DNA from: Lactobacillus sp. W8174
GTDB lineage: Bacteria; Bacillota; Bacilli; Lactobacillales; Lactobacillaceae
Reading direction: 5' to 3'
DNA: 64,000 bases
NCBI RefSeq assembly: GCF_016100975.1
Contig: NZ_JACFRN010000002.1
Location: forward strand, 148,656 to 212,655
The notes beneath the pieces were generated by a model. It saw only the letters and a program-made list of their open reading frames with translations. It searched no databases and was not told the DNA's origin. Position numbers and translations under genes: made by a program. Shown piece after piece: positions 7,222 through 16,304 of the stretch. How positions within the stretch are numbered: position 1 is the stretch's first letter; every line of letters starts with the position of its first letter.

Positions 7222-8706
7222 ATGGAAAATACTTATGATGTCATTATTGCTGGTGCCAGCAATGCTGGCGCTATGGCAGCTTGTGCCGCTGCTGAAAAGG
7301 GAGCAAAAGTTCTCCTGATTGACAAGCAAGGAAGTTCAAGATTTTTATTCCGTTCATTCTTTGCTGCGCTGGACAGTAACGCCCAAAGAAGAGCAGGAAT
7401 TAAAGTTGATAAAGCTAAACTAATGAACTTTTTAACCTTGTTCTTCCAAGATAACGTTGATGAACGCTTATTGTGGACTTGGGCAAATCATGCAGATGAA
7501 ACTGCCAATTGGCTTGAAGATAATATTTTGAAACCAAATGGTGGCGTTTTGAGACCACAAAAAGATGCCCACTATGAAACTGTCGTTAATACTGCTTTCA
7601 ATACTGAGTTAGCAATTGCAACACCTGATAATGGCTGGGCTCATTATGGCGATTGGGTAATTGATAAAGTTAAAGAATTAGGAGTAACCCTTAAATACAA
7701 CACTAGATTAGAAGAATTAGTGACAGATGATAGTGGTGCAGTTACTGGTGTAATTACCAGTGATCGCGGAAGTGGCGAAAAGACTGAGTACAAAGCTAAT
7801 AAGGGTGTCATCATTTGTACTGGCGGTTACGGTGCCAATGTTGAATTAATGAAGAAATGGGACCCACTTGGCTACAAGAAGAATGTTTATTCAGATGGAC
7901 CTCGTGATGATGGCTCAGGTATTCTTGCTGGTCTTAAAGTCGGCGCCGCTCGCGATGAGGAACCAGCTGAAATCATTTTTGACCGTGGTGCAGTTCCTGT
8001 TGGCACTAAGGCTGAAGACCATTATGTCATTGACTTTAAAGATCCAGGCTACTTCTGGATGGGTGCTTATCCACTACTAAAAGTTAACTTAAAAGGTGAG
8101 CGTTTCGGCAACGAAAGTGTTCCTTACCAATTTGATATTAATGCGATGGCTAAGCAACCAGGATACCTGGAAGCACAGATTTGGTCTGAAGATACTATGG
8201 ATCACTTGGCACAATTTGATACTCAAGGCTGCTCTCGTTTAGGCTGGCCTGGTATTTACAATACTGAGGAAAACAAAGAAGAAATTCAACGCAGAATTGA
8301 CGACGGCCTGGTTAAGAAAGCAGATACGATTGAAGAATTAGCTGAAAAATTGAATTTGCCAAAAGATAACCTGGTTAACAGTGTTAAACGTTATAACGAG
8401 ATGTGTGAAAAAGGCGTTGATACCGACTTTGGTAAAGAGAAGTTCAGATTATTCCCAGTAGATAAAGCGCCATACTATGGTGTCATCATGGGTGGTCGTT
8501 TACTTGCTACTCTGGATGGACTACGGATCAATACTAAGATGGAAGTCATTGACAAGAATGGTGATCCAATTTCTCACCTTTACGCAGCCGGTAATGCCAG
8601 TGGTGGCTTCTTCTGGGGCAGTTATCCAGATAGAATTCCTGGCCTTACTTGCAGTCACGCCCAGACCTTTGGTCGTTTAGCCGGACAATATGCTGCTGAA
8701 AATTAG
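7222..8706 (+). CDS. FAD-dependent oxidoreductase, flavocytochrome-c-like, no FMN domain
   Basis: 494 residues made of the FAD_binding_2 fold alone. It opens with the dinucleotide motif VIIAGASNAGAMAACAAAE and ends with a YAAGNASGG block followed by GSYPDRIPGLTCSHAQTFGR. It has no heme motif, FMN domain or signal peptide, so it is a soluble cytosolic enzyme that must receive electrons from a separate donor. The C-terminal active-site strand differs from fumarate reductases and looks more like the wider enoate/3-ketosteroid-dehydrogenase-like branch. First gene of a unit with the MFS carrier (30-base gap) and two further FAD proteins. The substrate is unknown. Confidence 0.8.
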   Translation: MENTYDVIIAGASNAGAMAACAAAEKGAKVLLIDKQGSSRFLFRSFFAALDSNAQRRAGIKVDKAKLMNFLTLFFQDNVDERLLWTWANHADETANWLEDNILKPNGGVLRPQKDAHYETVVNTAFNTELAIATPDNGWAHYGDWVIDKVKELGVTLKYNTRLEELVTDDSGAVTGVITSDRGSGEKTEYKANKGVIICTGGYGANVELMKKWDPLGYKKNVYSDGPRDDGSGILAGLKVGAARDEEPAEIIFDRGAVPVGTKAEDHYVIDFKDPGYFWMGAYPLLKVNLKGERFGNESVPYQFDINAMAKQPGYLEAQIWSEDTMDHLAQFDTQGCSRLGWPGIYNTEENKEEIQRRIDDGLVKKADTIEELAEKLNLPKDNLVNSVKRYNEMCEKGVDTDFGKEKFRLFPVDKAPYYGVIMGGRLLATLDGLRINTKMEVIDKNGDPISHLYAAGNASGGFFWGSYPDRIPGLTCSHAQTFGRLAGQYAAEN

Positions 8707-8736
8707 TTTTTATCATAAAAGGAGTTTTTATATATT

Positions 8737-9957
8737 ATGGATGAAAAACAGTTACCTAAACTTTCAAATTATAGGTGGGTAATCTTAGCAATAGCTGCTT
8801 TGCTTGACGCAATTAGTAGTTACATTCAATTTCAGATTTCTGCTTTAGCTGTTCAAATTATGCCAGCACTGCATATTTCACCAGCACAATTTCAAAGTTT
8901 ATTAATGGCACCAATGCTTATTGCAGTTTTCTTAAGTATTCCTGCCGGCTCTCTTGCTGATAAATTCGGAGCTAAGAAAATTGTTTCTGTCGGTTTGGTT
9001 ATCTCAGTACTTGGTGCATATGGTCGCCTTTTTGCTAATAACTTCATCACAATGTTTATAACCCTGTTACTTTTCGGAGTTTATATGGCTTTGCTAAATG
9101 CTAATACTCTGAAAATCTTTGGTACTTGGTTTAAACAAGATACTAATACAGCTATGGGTGTTTTCTTTGCTTCTGCCAGTGTCGGAATTATGCTTTCCCA
9201 AGCTACCAGTTCTTTGTTCCCAACTGTTGAAAAGGCATATATCTTTTCATCAACTGTACTATTGGTTTTAGCTGTTTGCTGGATAATCTTTGTTAAAGAC
9301 ACTCCTAAGGGTGAAGAAATTCCACAACCTCAAACAGAACAAGGCAAATCTGAGTCATCATTTGAATTCTTCAAGGCTGCTGCTAAAAGTAAGAAAACTT
9401 GGTATGTTGCTTTAGCTGTTGGCTTTGGTATGGGTGCGAGTGAAGCCTTTTCCGGCATTTTGCCGCAAGCATTTGCCGCCAGAGGAATGACTCCTGCAGC
9501 TGCTGGTGTGGTTGCTTCTGTTGCTACTATTGGTAGTTTAGCAGGTTCACTCTTTGGCCCCGCAATTATTAATAAGGCCAAAAAGGCTAAACCAATGATG
9601 ATTGTTATTACTGCTCTTGGTGGTTTGTTGATGGCCATAACTTGGTATATTCCATTAGGAATGCCATTAAGCATTGCACTAATCCTTGGCGGCGTATTTG
9701 GCGCTATGACTGGTCCTATTATGCAGGCTATGCCAATTACATTCCCAGAGATCGGTCCTAAGAACGCTGGTAGTGCTGGTGGACTTGTTGGTACAGTATC
9801 ACTGCTATTATCATTCTTCCTTCCAGTTATTATTTCTTCAATTGCCGGTAAGAACTATGCATTAACCTTTATTATTCAAGGTCTTGTATTTGTAGTGCAA
9901 ATTATCGTACTGGCAGTTTTACCAGACGCAAACGCTGCTCGTCGTCATGCTGAATAA
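8737..9957 (+). CDS. MFS transporter, probable carboxylate carrier
   Basis: 406 residues with about 12 hydrophobic segments. The loop between helices 2 and 3 carries the MFS motif GSLADKFGAKK. Start ATG at 8737 follows AGGAG. Its place between two FAD reductases, 30 bases from each, suggests that it imports the acceptor reduced by them or exports the product (uptake/antiport of an unsaturated acid). The family includes nitrate, oxalate-formate and organic-anion carriers; sequence alone does not choose between them. Confidence 0.85.
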   Translation: MDEKQLPKLSNYRWVILAIAALLDAISSYIQFQISALAVQIMPALHISPAQFQSLLMAPMLIAVFLSIPAGSLADKFGAKKIVSVGLVISVLGAYGRLFANNFITMFITLLLFGVYMALLNANTLKIFGTWFKQDTNTAMGVFFASASVGIMLSQATSSLFPTVEKAYIFSSTVLLVLAVCWIIFVKDTPKGEEIPQPQTEQGKSESSFEFFKAAAKSKKTWYVALAVGFGMGASEAFSGILPQAFAARGMTPAAAGVVASVATIGSLAGSLFGPAIINKAKKAKPMMIVITALGGLLMAITWYIPLGMPLSIALILGGVFGAMTGPIMQAMPITFPEIGPKNAGSAGGLVGTVSLLLSFFLPVIISSIAGKNYALTFIIQGLVFVVQIIVLAVLPDANAARRHAE

Positions 9958-9986
9958 GATTTTTTAAAGTGAAAGGGGTCATTTAT

Positions 9987-11852
9987 ATGACAAAAAAAAT
10001 AACCGAGAACCCAGGAAAGTATACCGGTTCTGGTCAAGGTAAGGAAAGTCAAATCAACCTTGAAGTAGAGGTTGACTCAGACAAGATAGTAAATGTTAAA
10101 CCGTTAGATAAATATACTCCCGACAGTTTGGCTGATAACGCATTTAAGAAAATGGCGCAAAAAATTGTGGATCAGCAATCAGTCGATGTTGACGTTGTTT
10201 CTGGTGCTTCTGAAACTTCACACGGTATTATTGAAGGCGTTAAAGAAGCTCTGAACAAGGCAGGAGTCGACTTTGACGCCCTTAAAGAAAATGGTGGTCA
10301 AACTGCTGGCAAGAAGGAAGAAACTATTGACGTTGATGTTGCAGTAGTTGGTGCCGGTGGTGCTGGTGTGGCAGCTGCTTTAGCAGCTCGTCAACATGGT
10401 GCAAGTGTAGCTTTGTTTGAAAAAACCATTTCTCCACTTGGTGCAACTACTTTTGCTGGTGGTATGTTTGCCAGTGACAGTCAACAACAAAAAGATCAAA
10501 ATGCAGTTGTATCTAAGAAGTGGCTCTATGACGAATACATGGATGCTTCTCAAGGCTACATGAACTCAATTCTTGTACGCCGCATTATTGACGAATCAGG
10601 TAAGACGGTTGACTGGCTGAATGAAAACGGCGCAATCATGAAATTGGTTGATGCTGGTACAGGCGGTAGTTATGACCATATTGGCATGCCAGCTACTCTT
10701 CATGGCTATCAAGAAGGCGGTACTAAGGCCGTAACCAAACTAATTGAAAAATTCAAGTCAATCGGTGGCAAGATGTACTTTGGCTTTGCCGGTAAAAAAT
10801 TGCTGCAAGACAGTGCAGGCAAAGTTACTGGTTTAATTGCTGAAGGCGATGAAGAAACCATTCACGTTAATGCTAAGAAAGTTGTCATTGCAACTGGTGG
10901 CTTTGGTGGCAGTCCTGAAATGCGCAAGAAGTATCTTGGCGATGTCAGCACCCAAGGTCAAGTTTTGCAAAACACTGGTGATGGCTTGAACATGGCCTGG
11001 AATGCAGGTACTGCTCACCATATTAATGGTTCTACTCATTACTTCTGGCAAACTTTTAGTGACAAGGATATTGGCGAAATGGCTAAACTTGTTGGTCCAA
11101 ACTGGATGCCTGTCAATGCCTTAGCTGATTTTCCTAACTTGCGTGTTAACAACCGTGGTCAACGTTATGCCAGTGAAACTCATGCACTTGATTTCGCTGT
11201 TCATGGTGCAGAATTGTCAGAACAACCACAACAAACTGAATTTGTTGTCTTTGACCAGGCAATGCTGGATAAGATTAAAGAAGGCGGAACTGTCGCAATT
11301 GAAGATCATTACGGCAAGTGGAAGAACCATCGTCAGTTTTACATGGAATTTAACTTCCCAACTGATACTGAAGAAAGTATCAAACATGAACACGAAAAGA
11401 CCGACTTTACTTCATTATTGAATAAACTGGCTTCAACCAATGTTATTTTTGTTGCTGACACTATCGAAGAATTAGCTGAAAAGATGGGTGTTGACAAAAA
11501 TAATTTGGCCAAATCAGTTGAGCAATACAATAACGCTAAGAAGAAAGGCGAAGACGATTTGTTCTTCTCTGATACTAAGAGAATGATTCCAGTAGAGCAG
11601 GGTCCCTTTTACGCTGTGAAATTCATCGCTCGTAATTTGGGCACTCTTGGTGGTGCAACCATTGATGAAAAAATGCATGCTTTAGCTCCAAATGGTGAAC
11701 CAGTACCGAACCTTTATGTAGCTGGTGCCGATGCCTCAGGAATGTATGGTAAGGCCTACGTTGATTTTGAAGGTGGTACTTTAGGCTTTGCATATATTTC
11801 TGGTAGACTAGCCGGAATCGATGCTGCTGAAACTGCCAAAGTCGGTAAGTAG
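9987..11852 (+). CDS. FMN-binding/FAD-binding fumarate-reductase-like flavoprotein
   Basis: 621 residues from the ATG at 9987 (AAAGGGG, 8-base spacing; the in-frame GTG at 9969 overlaps that box). Here the FMN_bind domain is N-terminal (residues 1-95) and carries DVVSGAS (Asp69, candidate acceptor Ser75). The FAD_binding_2 domain starts near residue 115 with VAVVGAGGAGVAAALAA. The domain order is thus the reverse of the protein at 4152. Covalent FMN would relay electrons to FAD in ApbE-modified reductases of this type. At the active-site end it has YVDFEGGTLG where fumarate reductases have the Arg-containing GANRLGGN. The substrate is probably another enoate. Third gene of the operon begun at 7222. 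Confidence 0.85.
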   Translation: MTKKITENPGKYTGSGQGKESQINLEVEVDSDKIVNVKPLDKYTPDSLADNAFKKMAQKIVDQQSVDVDVVSGASETSHGIIEGVKEALNKAGVDFDALKENGGQTAGKKEETIDVDVAVVGAGGAGVAAALAARQHGASVALFEKTISPLGATTFAGGMFASDSQQQKDQNAVVSKKWLYDEYMDASQGYMNSILVRRIIDESGKTVDWLNENGAIMKLVDAGTGGSYDHIGMPATLHGYQEGGTKAVTKLIEKFKSIGGKMYFGFAGKKLLQDSAGKVTGLIAEGDEETIHVNAKKVVIATGGFGGSPEMRKKYLGDVSTQGQVLQNTGDGLNMAWNAGTAHHINGSTHYFWQTFSDKDIGEMAKLVGPNWMPVNALADFPNLRVNNRGQRYASETHALDFAVHGAELSEQPQQTEFVVFDQAMLDKIKEGGTVAIEDHYGKWKNHRQFYMEFNFPTDTEESIKHEHEKTDFTSLLNKLASTNVIFVADTIEELAEKMGVDKNNLAKSVEQYNNAKKKGEDDLFFSDTKRMIPVEQGPFYAVKFIARNLGTLGGATIDEKMHALAPNGEPVPNLYVAGADASGMYGKAYVDFEGGTLGFAYISGRLAGIDAAETAKVGK

Positions 11853-11860
11853 ATTACGGC

Positions 11861-11901
11861 AAAAATCATGTATGAATTAACTGATTTGTACATGATTTTT
11901 T
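11861..11901 (+). terminator. Intra-operon hairpin (attenuator, partial terminator or 3' end shield)
   Basis: AAAAATCATGTA (11861-11872) and TACATGATTTTT (11889-11900) are perfect complements around a 16-base loop, with one more T after. It lies between two reductase genes, only 17 bases before the next ATG. There is no room for a promoter after it, so it probably tunes expression of the last gene. Confidence 0.6.
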
Positions 11902-11917
11902 ACTAGAGGAATAAATT

Positions 11918-13363
11918 ATGACACAAGAAAAATATGATGTAGTGATTGTAGGGGCAGGGCTTGCAGGCTTTGCTGCTGCAGATGAAGCTGTTGATAATAA
12001 TTTGAAAACCTTGCTTGTTGAAAAAGGTAAAACAACAGGCGGTACTGGTAATTATGTTGAAGGAGTTTTTGCTGCTGATTCCGAAATGCAAAAAAAGGAT
12101 AATGCAACACTTGATAAGGATGATTTGCTCAAAGAAGAGTTAACTTATTCACACTACAAAGCAGACGGCAAGATGTGGCAAAAATACATTGCCAATGCTG
12201 GCAAAAACGTTTCCTGGCTCGAAGACCATGGTGCTGAAATTGAAATGGTAGCAAATCTAGGTTCTGGAGCTAGAACTTGGCACTTGTTTAAAGGCAAGGG
12301 TCATGATGCCATTCACAATGGTTTGGAACCGTATGCTAAGAAAAAAGGCATCACAATAGCTACCCTAACTAGAGTGACTGACTTAAAGCAAAATTCTGAC
12401 CACACTTTTGCTGTAACACTGACCAATGTGGTTGAAAAAGTTACTAAAATAGTTACTGCCAAAAATGTTGTGCTTGCTACCGGTGGTTATTTAAATGACC
12501 AAAAACTATTAGAAAGTACGCCTCACCAAAATCCAGACAATATTATTCCAGTTAACTCTGGTAAAAACACTGGAGATGGTTTGAGACTTGCTTGGAAGTT
12601 AGGTGCTAAGAAGTACTTTACTGGAATGGCAATGATGTTTGGCGGTCAGCTGAAAGATAAGACAGTCCCATCATTTAAATTGTGGGGTACTGCTATCTGG
12701 AGTTCAGTTTGTGATCAACCGCAAATGTGGGTTAACGAACTGGGCGAGCGCTTTGTCGACGAAAGTGCAGCTGTGGTCAACTGGGCTAATGAAGGCAATT
12801 CAATGAACCGTCAAGACCGCGTCTTCTGCATCTTTAGCCAAAAGATCTTGGATGACTTTACTGACAAGTCTTATCCAAGATCCATGAAGCCATTTGTTCC
12901 AGAAGACAGATATCCCACTTTGCGTGATGATATTGCCCAAGCTGAAAAAGAAGGTCGTGAATACCTGCATAAAGCTGCAACGCTGGAAGAATTAGCTCAA
13001 GAAATTGATACTCCCAACTTAGTGGCATACGTCAAGCATTATAATGAAATGGCTGCAAATGGTGAAGATACTGATTTTCATAAACCGGCCAAATACATGT
13101 TGCCAGTTGATGGAGACGGCCCATTCTATGCTATCGAATTAGGTGTAGGTGCATACACTACAGGTGATGGACTACGCGTAAACACCAATAACGAAGTTTT
13201 GAATACTAAAGGCAGACCTATTGCAGGTTTGTATGCTATTGGTGGCGATGGCTCTGCAGTTCTTTATGGTGACACTTACGGTGTTAATATTCCGGGAACA
13301 CATGCGGGATATTGCATCTTTTCTGGACGCAATGCAATTAAAGCAATTGCGGCTCAGAAGTAA
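11918..13363 (+). CDS. FAD-dependent oxidoreductase, flavocytochrome-c-like
   Basis: 481 residues of FAD_binding_2 fold, opening with VVIVGAGLAGFAAADEA, with a mid-domain VVLATGGYLND block and a C-terminal YAIGGDGSAV block followed by YGVNIPGTHAGYCIFSGR. No FMN domain, no ApbE motif, no heme site, no signal peptide. AGAGGAATAAATT precedes the ATG. Last gene of the reductase/MFS unit, behind the hairpin at 11861. It resembles the protein at 7222 in layout but differs in the substrate region, so the two likely use different substrates or sides of one pathway. Confidence 0.8.
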   Translation: MTQEKYDVVIVGAGLAGFAAADEAVDNNLKTLLVEKGKTTGGTGNYVEGVFAADSEMQKKDNATLDKDDLLKEELTYSHYKADGKMWQKYIANAGKNVSWLEDHGAEIEMVANLGSGARTWHLFKGKGHDAIHNGLEPYAKKKGITIATLTRVTDLKQNSDHTFAVTLTNVVEKVTKIVTAKNVVLATGGYLNDQKLLESTPHQNPDNIIPVNSGKNTGDGLRLAWKLGAKKYFTGMAMMFGGQLKDKTVPSFKLWGTAIWSSVCDQPQMWVNELGERFVDESAAVVNWANEGNSMNRQDRVFCIFSQKILDDFTDKSYPRSMKPFVPEDRYPTLRDDIAQAEKEGREYLHKAATLEELAQEIDTPNLVAYVKHYNEMAANGEDTDFHKPAKYMLPVDGDGPFYAIELGVGAYTTGDGLRVNTNNEVLNTKGRPIAGLYAIGGDGSAVLYGDTYGVNIPGTHAGYCIFSGRNAIKAIAAQK

Positions 13364-13411
13364 AATAATCAAAAAAATAATTTCTAAGAAATAAAATAAA
13401 ACATTATACCA

Positions 13412-13452
13412 GCGAAAAAGCCAACTCATTTAATAAGAGCTGGCCTTTTTGC
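13412..13452. terminator. Bidirectional terminator between convergent genes
   Basis: AAAAAGCCA...CTC and GAG...TGGCCTTTTT form a stem with A- and T-runs on both sides. It serves the flavoprotein operon on plus and the adenosine deaminase gene on minus. Confidence 0.75.
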
Positions 13453-13465
13453 TTGAATTCTTAAA

Positions 13466-14485
13466 TTATGCGTTTGCCTTTACAAATTGATCAATTTCAT
13501 CTAGATATAATTGCTTTTGCCTTTGACTTATCCAAGAAGTTTCAAAAGAATTCTTTGCTAGTTGTACTACTTGATCTTGGCTAAGATGATATTTTTGCGC
13601 TAAAGCATAGTAATTGTCACTAATATAGCCTTTAAAGTAGGCAGGATCATCCGAGTTAATTGATACTTTGACTCCTGCATTCAAAAGGTCAATTACTTCT
13701 TTACCCTTCATCTCTGGTGATACATAAGTGTTAGACAATGGACAAGAAGTCAAGCCAATTTGTCTTTTGGCTGCTAATTCTACCAAATCTGGATCTTCCA
13801 CAATATTGGTACCGTGGTCAAGACGTTCAACTTCCATAATTTCTAGAGCTTGCCGGATATGTTCGATTGAATCTTTTTGATCAATATCACAGTGAGTGGT
13901 AATGTGCAGTCCAGCAGTGGCTGCGTCTTCAAATTGGCGGGCAAACTTTAGAGGAGGATTATTGTGTTCATCAGAATCAAGTCCAATGCCAATAATTTTA
14001 TCCTTGTATTTCAGACCTTCCTGCAGTGTTTTTCTAGCTGATTCCTTTGAAAAATCACGTAAAAAGCACATGATTAGATGAGCGTCGACGTTTAAAGCTC
14101 TGGCATCAATCGTAGCTTGATAAAGTCCGTTTAAAACGACTTCAAAGGGAATGCCGCGACTGGTATGAGCTTGGGGATCAAAAAAGAGTTCAACGTGCCG
14201 CACATTATTGGCAGCTGCCTTAGTTAAGTAGTCCCAAGCCAAGTCGTAAAAGTCTTCTTCAGTTTGTAAAACATTCATTGCCGGATAATACACAGCTAAA
14301 AATGATGCTAAATCATGGTAATTATAAGTCTTTTTGACATCTGCGATGGTCGTTTGACCTATATCGACATGATTGCGTTTAGCTAATTTTAGTTTCAATT
14401 CTGGCTCTAAAGTGCCTTCAATATGCAAGTGCAATTCTGCTTTAGGCAGGCCACGAGTAAATTCTGGTGTAACGACTGAACTCAT
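13466..14485 (-). CDS. add: Adenosine deaminase
   Basis: Cytosolic zinc enzyme converting adenosine (and deoxyadenosine) to inosine plus ammonia, for purine salvage. 339 residues is normal. Metal and catalytic residues are visible: ELHLHIEG near the N-terminus, THCDID about residue 200, RLDHGTNI about 230, and SINSDDPAYF about 280. Start ATG at 14485 follows AAGGAGG. Monocistronic, ending at a shared bidirectional terminator. The very similar adenine deaminases of this superfamily are an alternative I cannot fully exclude. Confidence 0.88.
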   Translation of the reverse strand: MSSVVTPEFTRGLPKAELHLHIEGTLEPELKLKLAKRNHVDIGQTTIADVKKTYNYHDLASFLAVYYPAMNVLQTEEDFYDLAWDYLTKAAANNVRHVELFFDPQAHTSRGIPFEVVLNGLYQATIDARALNVDAHLIMCFLRDFSKESARKTLQEGLKYKDKIIGIGLDSDEHNNPPLKFARQFEDAATAGLHITTHCDIDQKDSIEHIRQALEIMEVERLDHGTNIVEDPDLVELAAKRQIGLTSCPLSNTYVSPEMKGKEVIDLLNAGVKVSINSDDPAYFKGYISDNYYALAQKYHLSQDQVVQLAKNSFETSWISQRQKQLYLDEIDQFVKANA

Positions 14486-14604
14486 ATAATCCTCCTTAAT
14501 AATGTTCTTATTTTTAATTTGCTATCTTAGTTTAGCACAATTTTAATAATAAAAATAGAGTAAAAAACGAACAAAAATAATGACTAATGAAGTTTATGTT
14601 CCTG

Positions 14605-14636
14605 AAAAAATACCTAACTGAAGATCTAGCTAGGTA
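14605..14636 (-). terminator. Terminator of the fused threonine/serine exporter gene
   Basis: On minus, TACCTAGCT and AGTTAGGTA pair around a 8-base loop and are followed by TTTTTTC. Confidence 0.65.
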
Positions 14637-14664
14637 AAATAATTAAAAATTCCAGTTAAGTATT

Positions 14665-16020
14665 TTAGTCGCAATGGCGCCACTTTGCGTCTGTTAAAAT
14701 GCGAGCGGTAAGTAAACCGATTGGCAGGGCAGTAATAATCATCAAAGCATCCATAATCCAATAAGCACCAACATTAATGTTAGTAATGCCAAAATTAAAG
14801 ACAGCGCGGTACATGTATAAACCGGGAACCATTATTACGATTGCAGGAACGGTGATTGCAATACGAGGAAAACCAACTTTATCACGTACAAAACTAGCAA
14901 CTAGTCCTGCTAATAAGGCCCCGGTGAATGCTGCTAGAGCGGCTGGCACATGATTAAATTCAACTAGACTTAAACGCAGGGTATTTGCTAACGCACCAAT
15001 AAGTGCCGCCACTGTTGCCATTGATAATTTAGCATTAAACATAATTGAAAAGCCAAAAACACCGCAAAAACTGGCAATTATTCTGAACACTGTTAACCAA
15101 AGCGGATTAAGATTTAGTTTTGGCATAGCACCCGGCGATAAGTTGAGCATCGTAGCCATGCCCCAGCCCACCATTGATGCAATCATGACGACTAATATAG
15201 CATAGGTCAGTCTTTCAAGTCCTGAACGCATATCAAGTTTCGACATATCAAGGCCAGATGTAATAAAGGGAAAACCGGGAATGACATAGAGCATTGAACC
15301 GATATAGCCATAGGCATGATTATTGCTCCAGCCCCAAATCGTTGCTCCTAATTTAAAGCATATGAAATACACGGCGCAGGAAACAGCCACACCGACAGTA
15401 ATTTTGGCAACAAGAGTAATTTTCTTTTTACCCATTAGTTGGCGTAAATAGTTACCAACAAAAGCGCCTAAAAATGTACAAAACATTTCTGGCAGGCCAC
15501 CACCAAGTAAAAAAATAAAACTGGCACAGGCCAGGCCGGCGCTCAAAGCGGAAACAATTAAAGGATAGTTTTGAGTGTGACGTTCGATTTGATTTAACTT
15601 ATGATGAACTGCTCCAATTGTCCAATGTTCATTTTCAGTTTCAAATTTGCGGACAAAATCTTCCATCTCGTTGAGCTTGTTCATATTTACTTCTGTTGCA
15701 GGTAAAGAAAGTGTTTGTGAATAAGATTTATTGTCAACATCAAAGCAGGTATAGCTAATAGTTACTAAACCAATATCTGCCGAGCAAGTTATTTTGAGTG
15801 CTCTTGCAATTGTATTCATTGAATCACGCACTCGCCAGGCTCCCGTTCCGCATTGTAGTAGCATTATGCCGACTCTACCGACTAAAGATCCTTTTTCTAC
15901 CAATGTAATATCTTTGACTAAAGTATCATCTGAACTTTTGAAAAATTGTTTCCAGTGGATTCTCATGTGGTGTTTGCTAGAGATCTTGGATGATGGTGCT
16001 GGTGACTGCTTGTCTTTCAT
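14665..16020 (-). CDS. Fused threonine/serine exporter (ThrE, DUF1212 + DUF3815)
   Basis: About 451 residues. The N-terminal soluble part (LLQCGTGAWRVRDSMNTIA) is the DUF1212 cytoplasmic domain. Next come roughly ten hydrophobic helices covering the rest of ThrE and the DUF3815 half, so one chain holds what many lactobacilli encode as two proteins. The likely role is export of threonine/serine or related small solutes. The frame is open to a GTG at 16071, but the ATG at 16020 follows AAAGG and removes a non-membrane-like leader, so I prefer it. A split pair of the same family occurs at 38080-39336. A dyad ACCAC-ACTC-GTGGT lies at 16067-16080, upstream of the preferred start. Confidence 0.85.
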   Translation of the reverse strand: MKDKQSPAPSSKISSKHHMRIHWKQFFKSSDDTLVKDITLVEKGSLVGRVGIMLLQCGTGAWRVRDSMNTIARALKITCSADIGLVTISYTCFDVDNKSYSQTLSLPATEVNMNKLNEMEDFVRKFETENEHWTIGAVHHKLNQIERHTQNYPLIVSALSAGLACASFIFLLGGGLPEMFCTFLGAFVGNYLRQLMGKKKITLVAKITVGVAVSCAVYFICFKLGATIWGWSNNHAYGYIGSMLYVIPGFPFITSGLDMSKLDMRSGLERLTYAILVVMIASMVGWGMATMLNLSPGAMPKLNLNPLWLTVFRIIASFCGVFGFSIMFNAKLSMATVAALIGALANTLRLSLVEFNHVPAALAAFTGALLAGLVASFVRDKVGFPRIAITVPAIVIMVPGLYMYRAVFNFGITNINVGAYWIMDALMIITALPIGLLTARILTDAKWRHCD

Positions 16021-16227
16021 GACTGAATTTATAGCCTTTCTTTTAATATTGTAATATTTTAATTTTACCACACTCGTGGTTGGACCAATTTGACAGTTTT
16101 AAAATGGACATGTAAAAAACTGTGGCTGTTACGTTGCCTGTTTTTATGTAATAGCTTCTCTATCGTAAATTGTCGCTAACGTCGGCTATGATTATCTTTA
16201 TTTCACTATCAATGAACGTTTTTGCAA

Positions 16228-16256
16228 GAAAATGATGAATTATGATTGAAAATGAT
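16228..16256 (+). promoter_or_regulatory. Candidate FruR operators (two direct repeats)
   Basis: GAAAATGAT occurs at 16228-16236 and again at 16248-16256, exactly 20 bases (two helical turns) apart and touching the -35 element of the fru promoter. DeoR-family sugar regulators bind such direct repeats. Confidence 0.5.
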
Positions 16257-16284
16257 TGCTTTTAATTTTTAAAGCGAATAAAAT
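16256..16284 (+). promoter_or_regulatory. fru operon promoter
   Basis: TTGCTT (16256-16261) and TAAAAT (16279-16284) are 17 bases apart, upstream of the strong GGAGG site of fruR. Confidence 0.65.
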
Positions 16285-16304
16285 ACTGTCTGGAGGTGAA
16301 ATGT

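Noticed and set aside
9330..9674. Long antisense frame over the MFS gene
   Set aside because: It is in the shadow of a transporter with clear topology and MFS motifs, with no ribosome site and no family resemblance.
4152..13363. Calling the FAD proteins fumarate reductases
   Set aside because: The fold is right but the residues that hold fumarate appear changed in all four; kept as fumarate-reductase-like.
16268..16281. Possible cre at the fru promoter (AAAGCGAATAAA)
   Set aside because: Only about 10 of 14 positions agree with the consensus; the direct repeats are a better explanation for control.
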